A DNA stretch of 37,210 nucleotides from an uncultured Acinetobacter sp. (GTDB lineage Bacteria > Cyanobacteriota > Vampirovibrionia > Gastranaerophilales > Gastranaerophilaceae), in contig CAMZGT010000014.1 of assembly GCA_947306495.1 (NCBI GenBank), positions 1-37,210 on the forward strand, in the 5' to 3' direction. The stretch's first letter is position 1, and the number at the start of each line of letters is the position of its first letter. The notes under the pieces are model-generated. The model made no database searches. It had not been told where the DNA came from and saw only the letters and a list, made by a program, of their open reading frames with translations. A program made the position numbers and the translations under genes. Of the stretch, positions 1-7,938 are shown one piece after another.

Positions 1-20
1 CTTATAAATTCCCTTTTTAA

Positions 21-49
21 TTGCCGATATGGGCAATTTGTGTTATTAT
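21..49 (+). promoter_or_regulatory. Extended -10 promoter of the first gene
   Basis: TTGCCG (21-26, weak -35), 17 nt, then TGT-TATTAT (41-49, extended -10). The -10 ends 7 nt before the ATG at 57, so the transcript would have essentially no leader. No Shine-Dalgarno is visible. Confidence 0.5.
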
Positions 50-56
50 CCAATGT

Positions 57-854
57 ATGAGTAATTTTTTTGCAAATGGCGGAAACAGTTTGTTTGGGGG
101 TTCTGAGCCCAAAAATTTGTTTGCGGATAAAGTTGAGAAACCTGCCGATGATTCTTTAGAAGGTCAATACAAACAGATAGAAACAAGTTATGAAGAGATA
201 TTTATTGAAGCTATTGAAAGTATCAGGAGAGATTTAGATACTTTTAAACCGGATAACCCTTGTGTAAACTGTTCAGTAAAAGATTGTAAAATAGAAAATA
301 AGGACATTTTTGCTTCATATCCGATATCAGGTTGTAAATACAGAGATTGGCAGATGCAAGCATTAACTTATTTGGCAGGTGATTACAGACAAAAACTAAA
401 AGCTGCTTATAAGGCAATAATGGATAAAAAATGCGAATATGAATGTAATAAGTGTGCAGCTTGCTGTAAATTGGCTGTTAGTGAGTATTCATATGAACAG
501 CTAAAGCAAAGAGCTATGCGTGGTGATAAATTTTCGGTGGATTTTGTTTCTGTATTTGTTCCGTACGAGTCTGAAGAAAAGGCTAAAGCAATGAATCCTG
601 AATATTTTGCTCTGTTAAACAGATTGGTGGAAGATAGTAAGATATATTATTACTACTGTCCAAAGCTTGTTGATAACTTATGCTCTATATATGAGAATAG
701 ACCGGATATTTGTAAAGATTTCCCGCACAATCCTTTGAAATTACTGCCGTCGGTTTGTTCTTTTAATGAGTGGAAAAATTCTGTTTCTCATGATGCAATG
801 CTTTTAAAAGCCAAAACGGATATAATTGCTTTCTATAAGGAAAAACTTTCATGA
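57..854 (+). CDS. YkgJ-type cysteine-cluster protein
   Basis: A 265-residue soluble protein with the cysteine-cluster signature of the YkgJ/UPF0153 family (putative Zn or Fe-S binding). The core is a C-x3-C-x2-C-x2-CC cluster in the middle of the protein, followed by a Cys-rich C-terminal half with the family-like CSIYENRPDICKDFP pattern. The N-terminal third has an additional NPCVNC...C segment and no signal peptide. I chose ATG 57 rather than the in-frame TTG at 21, because the TTG would sit inside the putative promoter. The stop codon overlaps the start of rlmN by 4 nt (ATGA), so the two are translationally coupled. The biochemical function of the family is unsettled; assignment is by the cysteine pattern only. 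Confidence 0.75.
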   Translation: MSNFFANGGNSLFGGSEPKNLFADKVEKPADDSLEGQYKQIETSYEEIFIEAIESIRRDLDTFKPDNPCVNCSVKDCKIENKDIFASYPISGCKYRDWQMQALTYLAGDYRQKLKAAYKAIMDKKCEYECNKCAACCKLAVSEYSYEQLKQRAMRGDKFSVDFVSVFVPYESEEKAKAMNPEYFALLNRLVEDSKIYYYYCPKLVDNLCSIYENRPDICKDFPHNPLKLLPSVCSFNEWKNSVSHDAMLLKAKTDIIAFYKEKLS

Positions 855-1873
855 TAATGTTAGCAGGCATGAGCTTAAAAGAAATAGAATCTTTGATGGT
901 GAAATTGAAGGCTACACAATTTCGTGCAAAACAAATTCATAACTGGATTTATGCAAAGTCAGTATCTTCAATTGATGATATGACAAACCTATCAAAAGAT
1001 TTTAGAGAAGAATTAAAACAAATTGCAGTTGTAACAGACACTAAAATAAAATGCAAGCAGATAAGTTGTGATGGTACTATTAAATATCTTGTAGAGTTTC
1101 CTGATGGTAATTGTGTCGAAACAGTTTTGATGCGATTTGATAATCGTGCAAATTTGACTGCTTGCGTAAGTTCTCAAGTAGGGTGTGCAGTTAATTGTTC
1201 ATTCTGCGCAACGGGTAAAGGCGGATTTGTAAGAAATTTGACATCGTCAGAAATTATAGAACAAGTTTTAGCAATACAGCGGGATACCCAACTCAAGGTT
1301 ACAAATATTGTGTTTATGGGGCAAGGAGAACCTTTATTAAATCTGGATAATGTGTTAAAAGCATTGGAAATTTTTAATACTGATTTTCAAATAGGTGCAA
1401 GAAGGATAACGATATCTACAAGCGGGATAATTCCTGGTATAAATAAACTTGCAGATATGGATTTGCAGTCGACGCTTGCTATATCACTACATGCTCCAAA
1501 TCACGAATTACGCAGTGAACTTATGCCTATTGAAAATAAATATTCTATTACTGAATTGAAAAAAGCATTAAAAGAATATGTAGAAAAAACCGGACGACGG
1601 ATAACTGTAGAATACATTTTAATTCACGGCTTCAATGACACTCCTGCTGTAGCGAAGGAGCTTGCATATTTAATTAAGGATATAAAATGCAATATCAATT
1701 TAATCCCGTATAATTCAGTTATTGAGAATGACTACAAAAAACCATCTAATAATGATGTTATGAAATTTAAATACCTCTTGGAACACTCGGGTAAAAAGGT
1801 TACGGTAAGACTTGAACGTGGTGCTGACATTGATGCTGCCTGTGGTCAACTTCGCGGGAGGATAGCACAATGA
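851..1873 (+). CDS. rlmN: 23S rRNA (adenine2503-C2)/tRNA methyltransferase RlmN
   Basis: Radical SAM enzyme that methylates C2 of A2503 in 23S rRNA and A37 of some tRNAs. The 340-residue protein has the normal family length. The radical SAM cluster C-x3-C-x2-C is at Cys112, Cys116 and Cys119, preceded by SSQVGC, and the glycine-rich MGQGEPLLN motif follows. The C-terminal DAACGQLRG carries Cys331, the catalytic cysteine that forms the methylene-enzyme intermediate. The ATG overlaps the upstream stop by 4 nt, and the stop overlaps dtd in the same way, so the first three genes form a tightly coupled operon. ATGs at 857 and 869 are possible alternative starts. Confidence 0.96.
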   Translation: MIMLAGMSLKEIESLMVKLKATQFRAKQIHNWIYAKSVSSIDDMTNLSKDFREELKQIAVVTDTKIKCKQISCDGTIKYLVEFPDGNCVETVLMRFDNRANLTACVSSQVGCAVNCSFCATGKGGFVRNLTSSEIIEQVLAIQRDTQLKVTNIVFMGQGEPLLNLDNVLKALEIFNTDFQIGARRITISTSGIIPGINKLADMDLQSTLAISLHAPNHELRSELMPIENKYSITELKKALKEYVEKTGRRITVEYILIHGFNDTPAVAKELAYLIKDIKCNINLIPYNSVIENDYKKPSNNDVMKFKYLLEHSGKKVTVRLERGADIDAACGQLRGRIAQ

Positions 1874-2304
1874 AAATTCTGATACAAAGAGTAAAGTGTG
1901 CAGGAGTCAATATAAGCAGTGAAGTTTATTCCGCTATAAACAAGGGGGTTCTTGCCTTAATCGGAATTGAAAAAGGCGACACGATAGAACAAGTAGAAAA
2001 AATGGCGAAAAAGATTGTTAACCTGCGAATTTTTCCGGATGAAAATGGCAAAATGAACCGTTCTTTAATTAATATTAACGGTGAAATGCTTATAGTTTCG
2101 CAGTTTACACTTTGCGGCGATTGTAAAAAAGGTACCCGTCCAAGCTTTGATAAATCTGCACCTGCTGAAATCGCAAATAATTTATATGAAGAATTTATCA
2201 AAGAAGTTCAATCATACGGAATAAAAACAGAGCATGGTAAATTTGGTGCAATGATGGATGTTTCACTTATAAACGACGGTCCTGTAACATTTATGATAGA
2301 ATAA
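1870..2304 (+). CDS. dtd: D-aminoacyl-tRNA deacylase
   Basis: Homodimeric deacylase that removes D-amino acids (and glycine from tRNA-Ala) from mischarged tRNA. The 144 residues match the family length. The two hallmark motifs are present: SQFTL at 77-81 and a C-terminal NDGPVTF, whose Gly-Pro forms the cross-subunit cis-proline motif excluding L-amino acids. The start overlaps the rlmN stop (ATGA). The last codons contain the sequence TGATAGAAT that also looks like the promoter of rsmH. Confidence 0.97.
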   Translation: MKILIQRVKCAGVNISSEVYSAINKGVLALIGIEKGDTIEQVEKMAKKIVNLRIFPDENGKMNRSLININGEMLIVSQFTLCGDCKKGTRPSFDKSAPAEIANNLYEEFIKEVQSYGIKTEHGKFGAMMDVSLINDGPVTFMIE

Positions 2305-2311
2305 TTCTATG
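2294..2311 (+). promoter_or_regulatory. Putative leaderless promoter of rsmH inside the end of dtd
   Basis: TGA-TAGAAT (2294-2302) is an extended -10; six nt later comes the ATG at 2309, where transcription would be expected to begin. The 18-nt string differs by one base from the one preceding the HAD gene at 28101. No Shine-Dalgarno precedes the ATG. Because dtd lies directly upstream, translational coupling on a polycistronic mRNA remains an alternative. Confidence 0.5.
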
Positions 2312-3238
2312 GATGATTTTAAACACTATACTGTTATGTTAAATGAGGCTGTAGATGCGCTTGAATGCACTTCAGGTAAGGTTTATGTAGATTGTACATT
2401 GGGTGGAGGCGGACATAGCGAACTTATTTTAAAAAGAATTCAACCAAGCGGGAAATTGGTATCATTTGACATTGATGACGAAGCTATTGCACACTCTAAA
2501 GAGAGATTAAAAGATTATAAAAATTTAACTATAGTAAAATCTTCTTATACAAATATCAAACAGGAATTATTAAAACTCGGTATAGAAAAAATTACGGGCG
2601 GAGTTCTTTTAGATTTAGGGGCTTCTTATCACCAATTAACAAAACAAGAAAGAGGATTTTCTTTCTCAAAAGAGGCGCCATTGGACATGAGATTTGACAT
2701 GACAGCAGATTTTTCTGCTCATCATGTGGTAAATACCTATAAAGAAGAGGATTTGGTAAGAATTTTTAGTGAATACGGTGAAGAAAGATTCTCCAAGAGA
2801 ATTGCAAGAGCAATTGTTGAAAAACGTAAAATAAAACAAATACAAACAACTACCGAACTTGCAGAACTAATAGTAGCTTCGACTCCCAATATTAAGTCTT
2901 CTATACATCCTGCGACCAGAGTGTTTCAGGCAATCAGAATAGAAGTGAATCAAGAGTTAAAAAATGTAACAAAAGTACTCCATGACATATTGGATTTGAT
3001 AGATATCGGTGGTATAATTTCTGTTATAAGTTTTCATTCTTTAGAAGATAGAATAGTGAAAAAAATCTTTAAGTTTGAAAGCCAAAGGTGCAGGTGCAAT
3101 AATATGATATGCACATGTGCTCCGCCCAAAATAGAATTGGTCAATAAAAAGCCAATAGTGGCAAGTGAAAAGGAGATTAGGGAAAACCCACCATCGCGAA
3201 GTGCAAAGTTAAGAATAGCTAAGTGTATTAACTTGTAG
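2309..3238 (+). CDS. rsmH: 16S rRNA (cytosine1402-N4)-methyltransferase RsmH
   Basis: SAM-dependent methyltransferase (formerly MraW) that modifies C1402 in the decoding site of 16S rRNA. The 309-residue protein has the SAM-binding motif DCTLGGGGHS near residues 29-38. Further family motifs are LLDLGASYHQL, AIRIEVNQEL, and VISFHSLEDRIVK followed by a Cys-rich segment. The next gene is FtsL-like, which is the usual order at the head of a division and cell wall (dcw) cluster. Here, however, the cluster stops after these two genes. The start has no Shine-Dalgarno; an extended -10 lies 6 nt before it. Confidence 0.97.
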   Translation: MDDFKHYTVMLNEAVDALECTSGKVYVDCTLGGGGHSELILKRIQPSGKLVSFDIDDEAIAHSKERLKDYKNLTIVKSSYTNIKQELLKLGIEKITGGVLLDLGASYHQLTKQERGFSFSKEAPLDMRFDMTADFSAHHVVNTYKEEDLVRIFSEYGEERFSKRIARAIVEKRKIKQIQTTTELAELIVASTPNIKSSIHPATRVFQAIRIEVNQELKNVTKVLHDILDLIDIGGIISVISFHSLEDRIVKKIFKFESQRCRCNNMICTCAPPKIELVNKKPIVASEKEIRENPPSRSAKLRIAKCINL

Positions 3239-3242
3239 TTTA

Positions 3243-3821
3243 ATGTTTGTGGAGTTATTGGGGCATTGCCCAATGGGAGATTTAATTTTGGTATCGGCTT
3301 TAAAACTCAATAATCAAAATAAATCAGGACTTGATAGTTTAATAAAAAAATTATCAGGTGAGCATAAGAAGAAGTATGTAGCAGAAGAACAAAAGGTTAA
3401 AAAATCTTTTGTGGACAAGTCTGTTCAAAAATTGGCTGTTAATAGTATAATAGAAGGGTACTTTCCTAAAGAAAATTTGGTAAGAGACATGGCGATAAAA
3501 CGTATTAATAAATCATTGTGTATAATATTGAGTCTTTTGGTTGCTGTTGTTGTTATAAGTTATTATTTTGTCATATCATGTGAGATGAAATTAAATGATT
3601 TAAGCCGTCAAACGGTTATACTTAATAATGAAAATGAAGAATTACAAAATAAGCTGGATAGTTTGAAGTCATTTAATAATGTAGACAAAACATTGCAACA
3701 GAATAATATGCTTCAGAGAGCGGGACAAGTTATAGAAACCCCAGAAATTCCTGTCGAAACTGAAGGTGTTGATACGTTTGCATCTAAAAAACGCTTGTTT
3801 AATTATGCCATAGGATTTTAG
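3243..3821 (+). CDS. FtsL-like single-pass membrane protein
   Basis: A 192-residue protein: a basic N-terminal cytoplasmic region, one hydrophobic segment around residues 93-112 (ILSLLVAVVVISYYFVI), then a leucine/asparagine-rich coiled-coil stretch and a short acidic tail. This topology together with its position 4 nt after rsmH fits FtsL, the bitopic division protein that bridges FtsQ/FtsB and septal peptidoglycan synthesis. FtsL sequences are poorly conserved, so the call is from topology and context. The start is uncertain: ATG 3243 and ATG 3273 are both in frame and neither has a clear ribosome binding site. The N-terminal extension of about 90 residues is longer than in classical FtsL. 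Confidence 0.55.
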   Translation: MFVELLGHCPMGDLILVSALKLNNQNKSGLDSLIKKLSGEHKKKYVAEEQKVKKSFVDKSVQKLAVNSIIEGYFPKENLVRDMAIKRINKSLCIILSLLVAVVVISYYFVISCEMKLNDLSRQTVILNNENEELQNKLDSLKSFNNVDKTLQQNNMLQRAGQVIETPEIPVETEGVDTFASKKRLFNYAIGF

Positions 3822-3823
3822 CT

Positions 3824-4738
3824 GTGTTCAAGCTTGTTTGCGGAGCTGGTAATGAAGATGTGGAAAGTGTAAAACGGCTTGTTTTTGTTTATGCAAGTGC
3901 AGGTGCTAAAATTTTTGATATTTCAGCAAGAAGGGAAATCCTTGAGTCCGCAAAGCTAGGTCAAAAAATTTCAGGTGCTGATGATAGTCATTTCTGTGTG
4001 AGTATTGGTATAAAAGGCGATCCTCATATCAGAAAAGCAAGTGTTGATTTCTCTAAATGTATAAAATGTGCAAATTGTTTTAAATCTTGCCAAAGTGATG
4101 CAATTGATTCTTCAATAATTGTTGATGATAAAAAATGTATTGGCTGCGGTGCTTGTTTCGTAAAATGTCCAACTAAGGCAATTCATCCTGTAGAAAGAGA
4201 TGTAAACTATAGAGAAATCCTTCCTTATATGGTTCAAAACGGTGTTGAAATTTTAGAACTTCATATTATGGGACATGATAGAGAAGATTTAAATAAAAAA
4301 TGGCAAGTTATTAATGAATGCAATCCAAAATATGCATCAATTTGCATTGATAGGGAAAATTTTGGTAACATCGAAGTTCTTGAAAGAATTCTGGAAATGA
4401 TAAAATACAGAAAGCCTTATACTACAATAATTCAAGCGGACGGAATTCCGATGAGCGGTGCGGATGATAGTTTTAAAACAACTTTGCAGGCGGTTGCCAT
4501 GGCAGAAATTATACAAAATGCGAAGCTGCCTGTTCATATAATGATATCAGGCGGAACAAACTCCAAGACGGCAGAACTTGCCAAACTTTGTAACATAAAT
4601 TATTGGGGAATTGCAGTAGGCTCTTGGGCCAGAAAAATTGTCAAGCCTTATATTGGTATACCTGATTTTTGGGAGAATACAGAAGTCCAAAAAGAGGCAA
4701 TAATGATAGCAAAACAATTAATCCTTTCATGCAATTAA
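3824..4738 (+). CDS. ldpA: LdpA-like double [4Fe-4S] protein
   Basis: A 304-residue protein resembling cyanobacterial LdpA, an Fe-S protein that in Synechococcus links redox/light input to the circadian clock period. Visible support: an N-terminal segment starting FKLVCGAGNEDVESVKRL with alternating beta/alpha pattern; two ferredoxin-type clusters, Cys79/82/85/89 and Cys105/108/111/115; and a C-terminal TIM-barrel-like half with the glycine-rich ISGGTNSKT motif. It starts at GTG, two nt after the upstream stop, so it is cotranscribed with the FtsL-like gene. The organism shows no photosynthetic or kai genes here, so the role would have to be a redox function older than clock control. The family call is from memory of the N-terminus and cluster layout. 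Confidence 0.7.
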   Translation: MFKLVCGAGNEDVESVKRLVFVYASAGAKIFDISARREILESAKLGQKISGADDSHFCVSIGIKGDPHIRKASVDFSKCIKCANCFKSCQSDAIDSSIIVDDKKCIGCGACFVKCPTKAIHPVERDVNYREILPYMVQNGVEILELHIMGHDREDLNKKWQVINECNPKYASICIDRENFGNIEVLERILEMIKYRKPYTTIIQADGIPMSGADDSFKTTLQAVAMAEIIQNAKLPVHIMISGGTNSKTAELAKLCNINYWGIAVGSWARKIVKPYIGIPDFWENTEVQKEAIMIAKQLILSCN

Positions 4739-4756
4739 TTTTTATAATAAAATATT
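4738..4756 (+). promoter_or_regulatory. Promoter of miaB
   Basis: A -10 hexamer TATAAT (4743-4748) lies in a 19-nt string that recurs exactly upstream of the membrane protein gene at 24725 (24692-24710). Transcription from here would place the palindrome at 4768-4826 in the 5' leader of miaB. Confidence 0.5.
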
Positions 4757-4767
4757 CAAGTAAACAT

Positions 4768-4826
4768 TGTCATCCTGAACTTGTTTCAGGGTTTTGCAAG
4801 AAAGATAAAACAAGTTCAGAATGACA
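4768..4826 (+). repeat. Intergenic palindromic repeat (REP/MITE-like)
   Basis: Two 19-nt arms (4768-4786 and 4808-4826) are inverted copies with a single mismatch, separated by 21 nt. The left arm reads TGTCATCCTGAACTTGTTT. Arms starting GTCATCCTGAACTTG are known to me as a dispersed intergenic repeat in many bacterial genomes. It lies 17 nt before the miaB ATG and is not followed by a T-tract, so it is not a simple terminator. Confidence 0.7.
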
Positions 4827-4843
4827 TCTATAGGGATTAAAAA

Positions 4844-6163
4844 ATGGAAACAAAGAAGGTCTATATAGAAACGCTCGGTTGTCAAATGAATAAATCTGAC
4901 GCGGAAAGAATGTATGGTATGCTTGAGTATTGCGGTTATACTCAAACAGAGAATCCGAAAGAAGCGGATATGCTCATTATAAACACTTGTTCAATAAGAC
5001 AGCTTTCAGAAGATAAAGCATACAGTCAAATTGGTGTTTGGGGAAAGATGAAAAAATCTAAACCGAGTTTAAAGATAGTTTTTGCAGGATGTGTTGCACA
5101 ACAAGGCGGGGCAAATGTATTAAAACGTGCGCCATATGTTGATTTAGTTTTAGGAACACAAAGGCTTTATGAACTTCCGAATCTTGTAAAAAGAATAGAA
5201 GCAGGTGAAAGAATTGTATCTATCGATGAAAAACCTTATGATGAATCAGAAATCAAAATTAACAGGGTAAAAGGTGTAAATGCGTGGATTCCTATTATGG
5301 AAGGGTGCAATAATTTCTGCACGTACTGTATAGTTCCTTATACAAGAGGAAGAGAGCGTTCGAGGAAGCCGGAATTAATAATAGCAGAAGCAAAAAAAGC
5401 ACTCGCGGATGGTTTTAAAGAAATTACACTTTTGGGGCAGAATGTAGATTCATATGGAAAAGACTTGCCGGAAGGACAGAATTTATCTTGGCTTTTACGG
5501 CAATTGAATGCGCTCGAAGGTAAATTTAGAATCCGCTTTGTAACAAATTATCCTACAGATATTACGGAAGAGGTTATTGAAACAGTAATAGAGTTAGATA
5601 AAGTTTGCGAATATTTTCACATTCCTATGCAGTCAGGTGATGATTTTGTGTTAAAGAAGATGAACCGCAGATATGATTACGCTACGTATAAAAAAATATG
5701 TGATAATATACGTTTCAAAATACCGGATGTTACTATAACGAGTGATTTTATAGCAGGGTTTCCGGGTGAGACAGAAGAACAGTTCGAAAATACACTCAAA
5801 GCCATGACAGAACTGGAGCTTGATTATTCAAATACTGCAGCATATTCTCCTCGCGAAAAAACTGTAGCTGCAAAGTGGGTTGATTTATATATTTCGGAGG
5901 ATGTGAAAACAGAACGCTTGGCAAGGTTAAACGAACACAACAGAGCGTGCTGTCTAAAGTCTAACCAAAAATACGTCGGGCGAGAAATGGAAGTACTTAT
6001 AGAGAATTCAGAAGTTAGAAAAAACGGTGACAAAGTTATAACAGGCAGAACAAGAAATAATAAAATCGTTCACATACCGTGTGACAGAGATTTAACTGGT
6101 AAATTTGTAAATGTCGAAATAACAAGAGCCAGAACTTGGTACCTGAATGGAGAATTGGTATAA
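4844..6163 (+). CDS. miaB: tRNA-2-methylthio-N6-dimethylallyladenosine synthase MiaB
   Basis: Methylthiotransferase that converts i6A37 to ms2i6A37 in tRNAs reading UNN codons. The 439 residues contain all three expected parts. The N-terminal UPF0004 domain has Cys13, Cys49 and Cys83, which hold the auxiliary cluster. The radical SAM domain has C-x3-C-x2-C at Cys155, Cys159 and Cys162 followed by IVPYTRGRERSR, the MiaB-specific continuation. The C-terminal TRAM-like domain begins near residue 380. ATG 4844 follows an AGGGA ribosome binding site. alr begins 3 nt after the stop. Confidence 0.96.
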   Translation: METKKVYIETLGCQMNKSDAERMYGMLEYCGYTQTENPKEADMLIINTCSIRQLSEDKAYSQIGVWGKMKKSKPSLKIVFAGCVAQQGGANVLKRAPYVDLVLGTQRLYELPNLVKRIEAGERIVSIDEKPYDESEIKINRVKGVNAWIPIMEGCNNFCTYCIVPYTRGRERSRKPELIIAEAKKALADGFKEITLLGQNVDSYGKDLPEGQNLSWLLRQLNALEGKFRIRFVTNYPTDITEEVIETVIELDKVCEYFHIPMQSGDDFVLKKMNRRYDYATYKKICDNIRFKIPDVTITSDFIAGFPGETEEQFENTLKAMTELELDYSNTAAYSPREKTVAAKWVDLYISEDVKTERLARLNEHNRACCLKSNQKYVGREMEVLIENSEVRKNGDKVITGRTRNNKIVHIPCDRDLTGKFVNVEITRARTWYLNGELV

Positions 6164-6166
6164 TAA

Positions 6167-7288
6167 ATGCGAAACATCAGACAATCAAACGTAAATATTC
6201 ACAAAGATGCTTGGGTAGAAATAAATTTGGAACATCTGGCAGATAATATTTTAGAAATTAAAAAAGGCATTCCAAAGGACAAAAAATTTTTGGCAATTGT
6301 TAAAGCTGATGCATATGGTCACGGTGCGCAGATGATAGCTCAAACGATGCTGGCTTCAGGTGTTGATATGTTCGGGGTTTCTTCGGTTGATGAAGGTTTG
6401 GACTTGAGAAACGTAAAAATTAAAGCTCCGATTCTCGTAGTGGGCGCAATTCCTACTTGGGCTATAGAAAGTGCAGCCCAAAGTAATATAGCCTTTTCTA
6501 TTTTTAATGAAGAACATTTAGAAGCTTGCAAAGATATTTATGAAAGAACGGGAATCAAACCAAAAGTCCATGTAAAAATTGATACCGGCATGAATAGAAT
6601 CGGTATTCGTTCGGAAAAAGCTGTAGAATATATAGAGCGGGTAAGGAATGCGGATTATCTTTCTTTAGAGGGTGTATTTACTCACCTTGCTGCAGCAGAG
6701 GAAGAAACAGAAACAGAAAAACAAATCCAAAGATGGAATTCTGTTATAAACAATATAGATACTAAAGGACTTTTGATTCATATTCAAAATACAGCCGCAA
6801 CATTTGCATATAATATTGAATCAAATATGGTTCGTGTAGGAATATCTTTGTATGGTCTGTATCCTGATTTGCCGAAAAAGGTTAATTATAAACCAAAATT
6901 AAAACAAGTAATGGGGTTAAAAGGAAGAATAACAAATATTCATGAAGTTGAAACAGGGGAGGGTGTAAGTTACGCTCATACATTTGTGGCTTACGAGCCG
7001 ACTCGTGCTGCAACTATTCCAATTGGTTATGCTGACGGAGTTTCCAGAGGTCTTTCAAACAAAATATTTGGTATGATTAACGGGAAAAAGGTTCGTCAAA
7101 TTGGAAATATCACAATGGACCAAATGATGTTTGACTTGGGTGATATTGATGCTCAAGTAGGAGATGTTATAACACTTCTGGATGAAAATGATTTACCGCT
7201 TGATAATTGGGCAAAAATATTGCATACTATAAACTATGAACTGACGTGCAGGCTTAAGGTAAGATTGCCAAGAGTCTATACAAGATAG
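6167..7288 (+). CDS. alr: Alanine racemase
   Basis: PLP enzyme interconverting L- and D-alanine to supply D-Ala for peptidoglycan. The 373-residue protein carries the PLP-lysine motif VKADAYGHG with Lys46. It also has the KIDTGMNRIG segment, the active-site tyrosine in GVSYAHTF contributed to the neighbouring subunit, and PIGYADGVSRGLSN. The length is standard. It starts 3 nt after miaB and has no strong ribosome binding site of its own, consistent with coupled translation. Confidence 0.96.
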   Translation: MRNIRQSNVNIHKDAWVEINLEHLADNILEIKKGIPKDKKFLAIVKADAYGHGAQMIAQTMLASGVDMFGVSSVDEGLDLRNVKIKAPILVVGAIPTWAIESAAQSNIAFSIFNEEHLEACKDIYERTGIKPKVHVKIDTGMNRIGIRSEKAVEYIERVRNADYLSLEGVFTHLAAAEEETETEKQIQRWNSVINNIDTKGLLIHIQNTAATFAYNIESNMVRVGISLYGLYPDLPKKVNYKPKLKQVMGLKGRITNIHEVETGEGVSYAHTFVAYEPTRAATIPIGYADGVSRGLSNKIFGMINGKKVRQIGNITMDQMMFDLGDIDAQVGDVITLLDENDLPLDNWAKILHTINYELTCRLKVRLPRVYTR

Positions 7289-7299
7289 CGGGTGACTAT

Positions 7300-7734
7300 A
7301 TGAAAAAGTGTTTAATTTTTTTAATGATATTTTTTCAACTAAGCGTTTCAGCGTTTGATTATATTCCGAAAGATGTTAATTCAAATCCATTTGCTCAGCC
7401 TAAAATTAAATCTAATCAAAAAGTTGAGCAAGCTGCGCAACCCGAAATGAGAGAAATTAAGAATCTTACAGAATACTTTAAGTATTTACCAAAAGAAGTT
7501 AACAGACATTGGGTTCCGTATAAATCTGATACCGGATACGAAGTTACGGTTCAATTTAGAGTGCACAGAGATGGTTCAGTTAGTGAAACAAAAATCGTTA
7601 ATTCTACAAATAAAGACGCAAATGCATCTGTGCTAAATGCTGTAAAATCAGGAACTCCTTATCAACCACTTCCAAAATCGTATCCTAATAAAGAAGGTGT
7701 AAAAGCACAGGTAATTTTAGAATATAGAAAATAG
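7300..7734 (+). CDS. Secreted TonB C-terminal-like protein
   Basis: A 144-residue protein with a Sec-type N-terminus (MKKC, hydrophobic to about residue 18, AFDY after it). A TonB-C-like domain spans about residues 65-144: W..Y.SDTGYEVTVQFRVHRDGSVSETKIVNST followed by ...AVKSGTPYQPLPKSY. Unlike classical TonB there is no long Pro-rich spacer or uncleaved anchor, so it may be a stand-alone periplasmic TonB-box or peptidoglycan-binding protein rather than an energy transducer. It is probably the last gene of the miaB-alr unit, 11 nt downstream. No ExbBD genes are nearby. Confidence 0.7.
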   Translation: MKKCLIFLMIFFQLSVSAFDYIPKDVNSNPFAQPKIKSNQKVEQAAQPEMREIKNLTEYFKYLPKEVNRHWVPYKSDTGYEVTVQFRVHRDGSVSETKIVNSTNKDANASVLNAVKSGTPYQPLPKSYPNKEGVKAQVILEYRK

Positions 7735-7873
7735 CGAAAAGCGGAAAAGTGTTGAAGTGAATTTTTGTCGAGGTATCCACCCCCAATTTTTTGTTATGTT
7801 AACTTTTGTTAAGTTGAAAAGCGGCACATATTCATATTTTTAACAAATTTTTTAAATTATTATGGATTAACAG
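7735..7873. other. Intergenic region before the beta-strand-rich gene
   Basis: AT-rich spacer with no convincing ORF. It contains a short repeated motif (aaaagcgg at about 7738 and 7818) and a GTTAAC...GTTAAG pair near 7798-7814. No T-tailed terminator is evident. Nothing firm is called upstream of the promoter element at 7874. Confidence 0.4.
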
Positions 7874-7906
7874 GCAATTTTTTTATACAAAAAAACTTTA
7901 TATATA
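7874..7906 (+). promoter_or_regulatory. Bipartite GCAATTTTT-N12-ACTTTATAT element, copy 1
   Basis: GCAATTTTT at 7874-7882, a 12-nt spacer, ACTTTATATATA at 7895-7906. The start codon of the downstream gene (7939) is 33 nt from the end of the element, preceded by a GAGGAG ribosome binding site. Three further copies with the identical spacer are at 11774, 27323 and 30320. The geometry fits a promoter (upstream box about one and a half turns from a TATA-like box), but the upstream box is not TTGACA. Confidence 0.65.
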
Positions 7907-7938
7907 TAACAATGTTTATAAAATGAGGAGCATTAAAT

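Noticed and set aside
6157-6169. TGG-TATAAT two nt before the alr ATG
   Set aside because: A transcript starting seven nt downstream would lack the alr start codon, and no other start occurs in the first codons. It is probably chance at the miaB stop.
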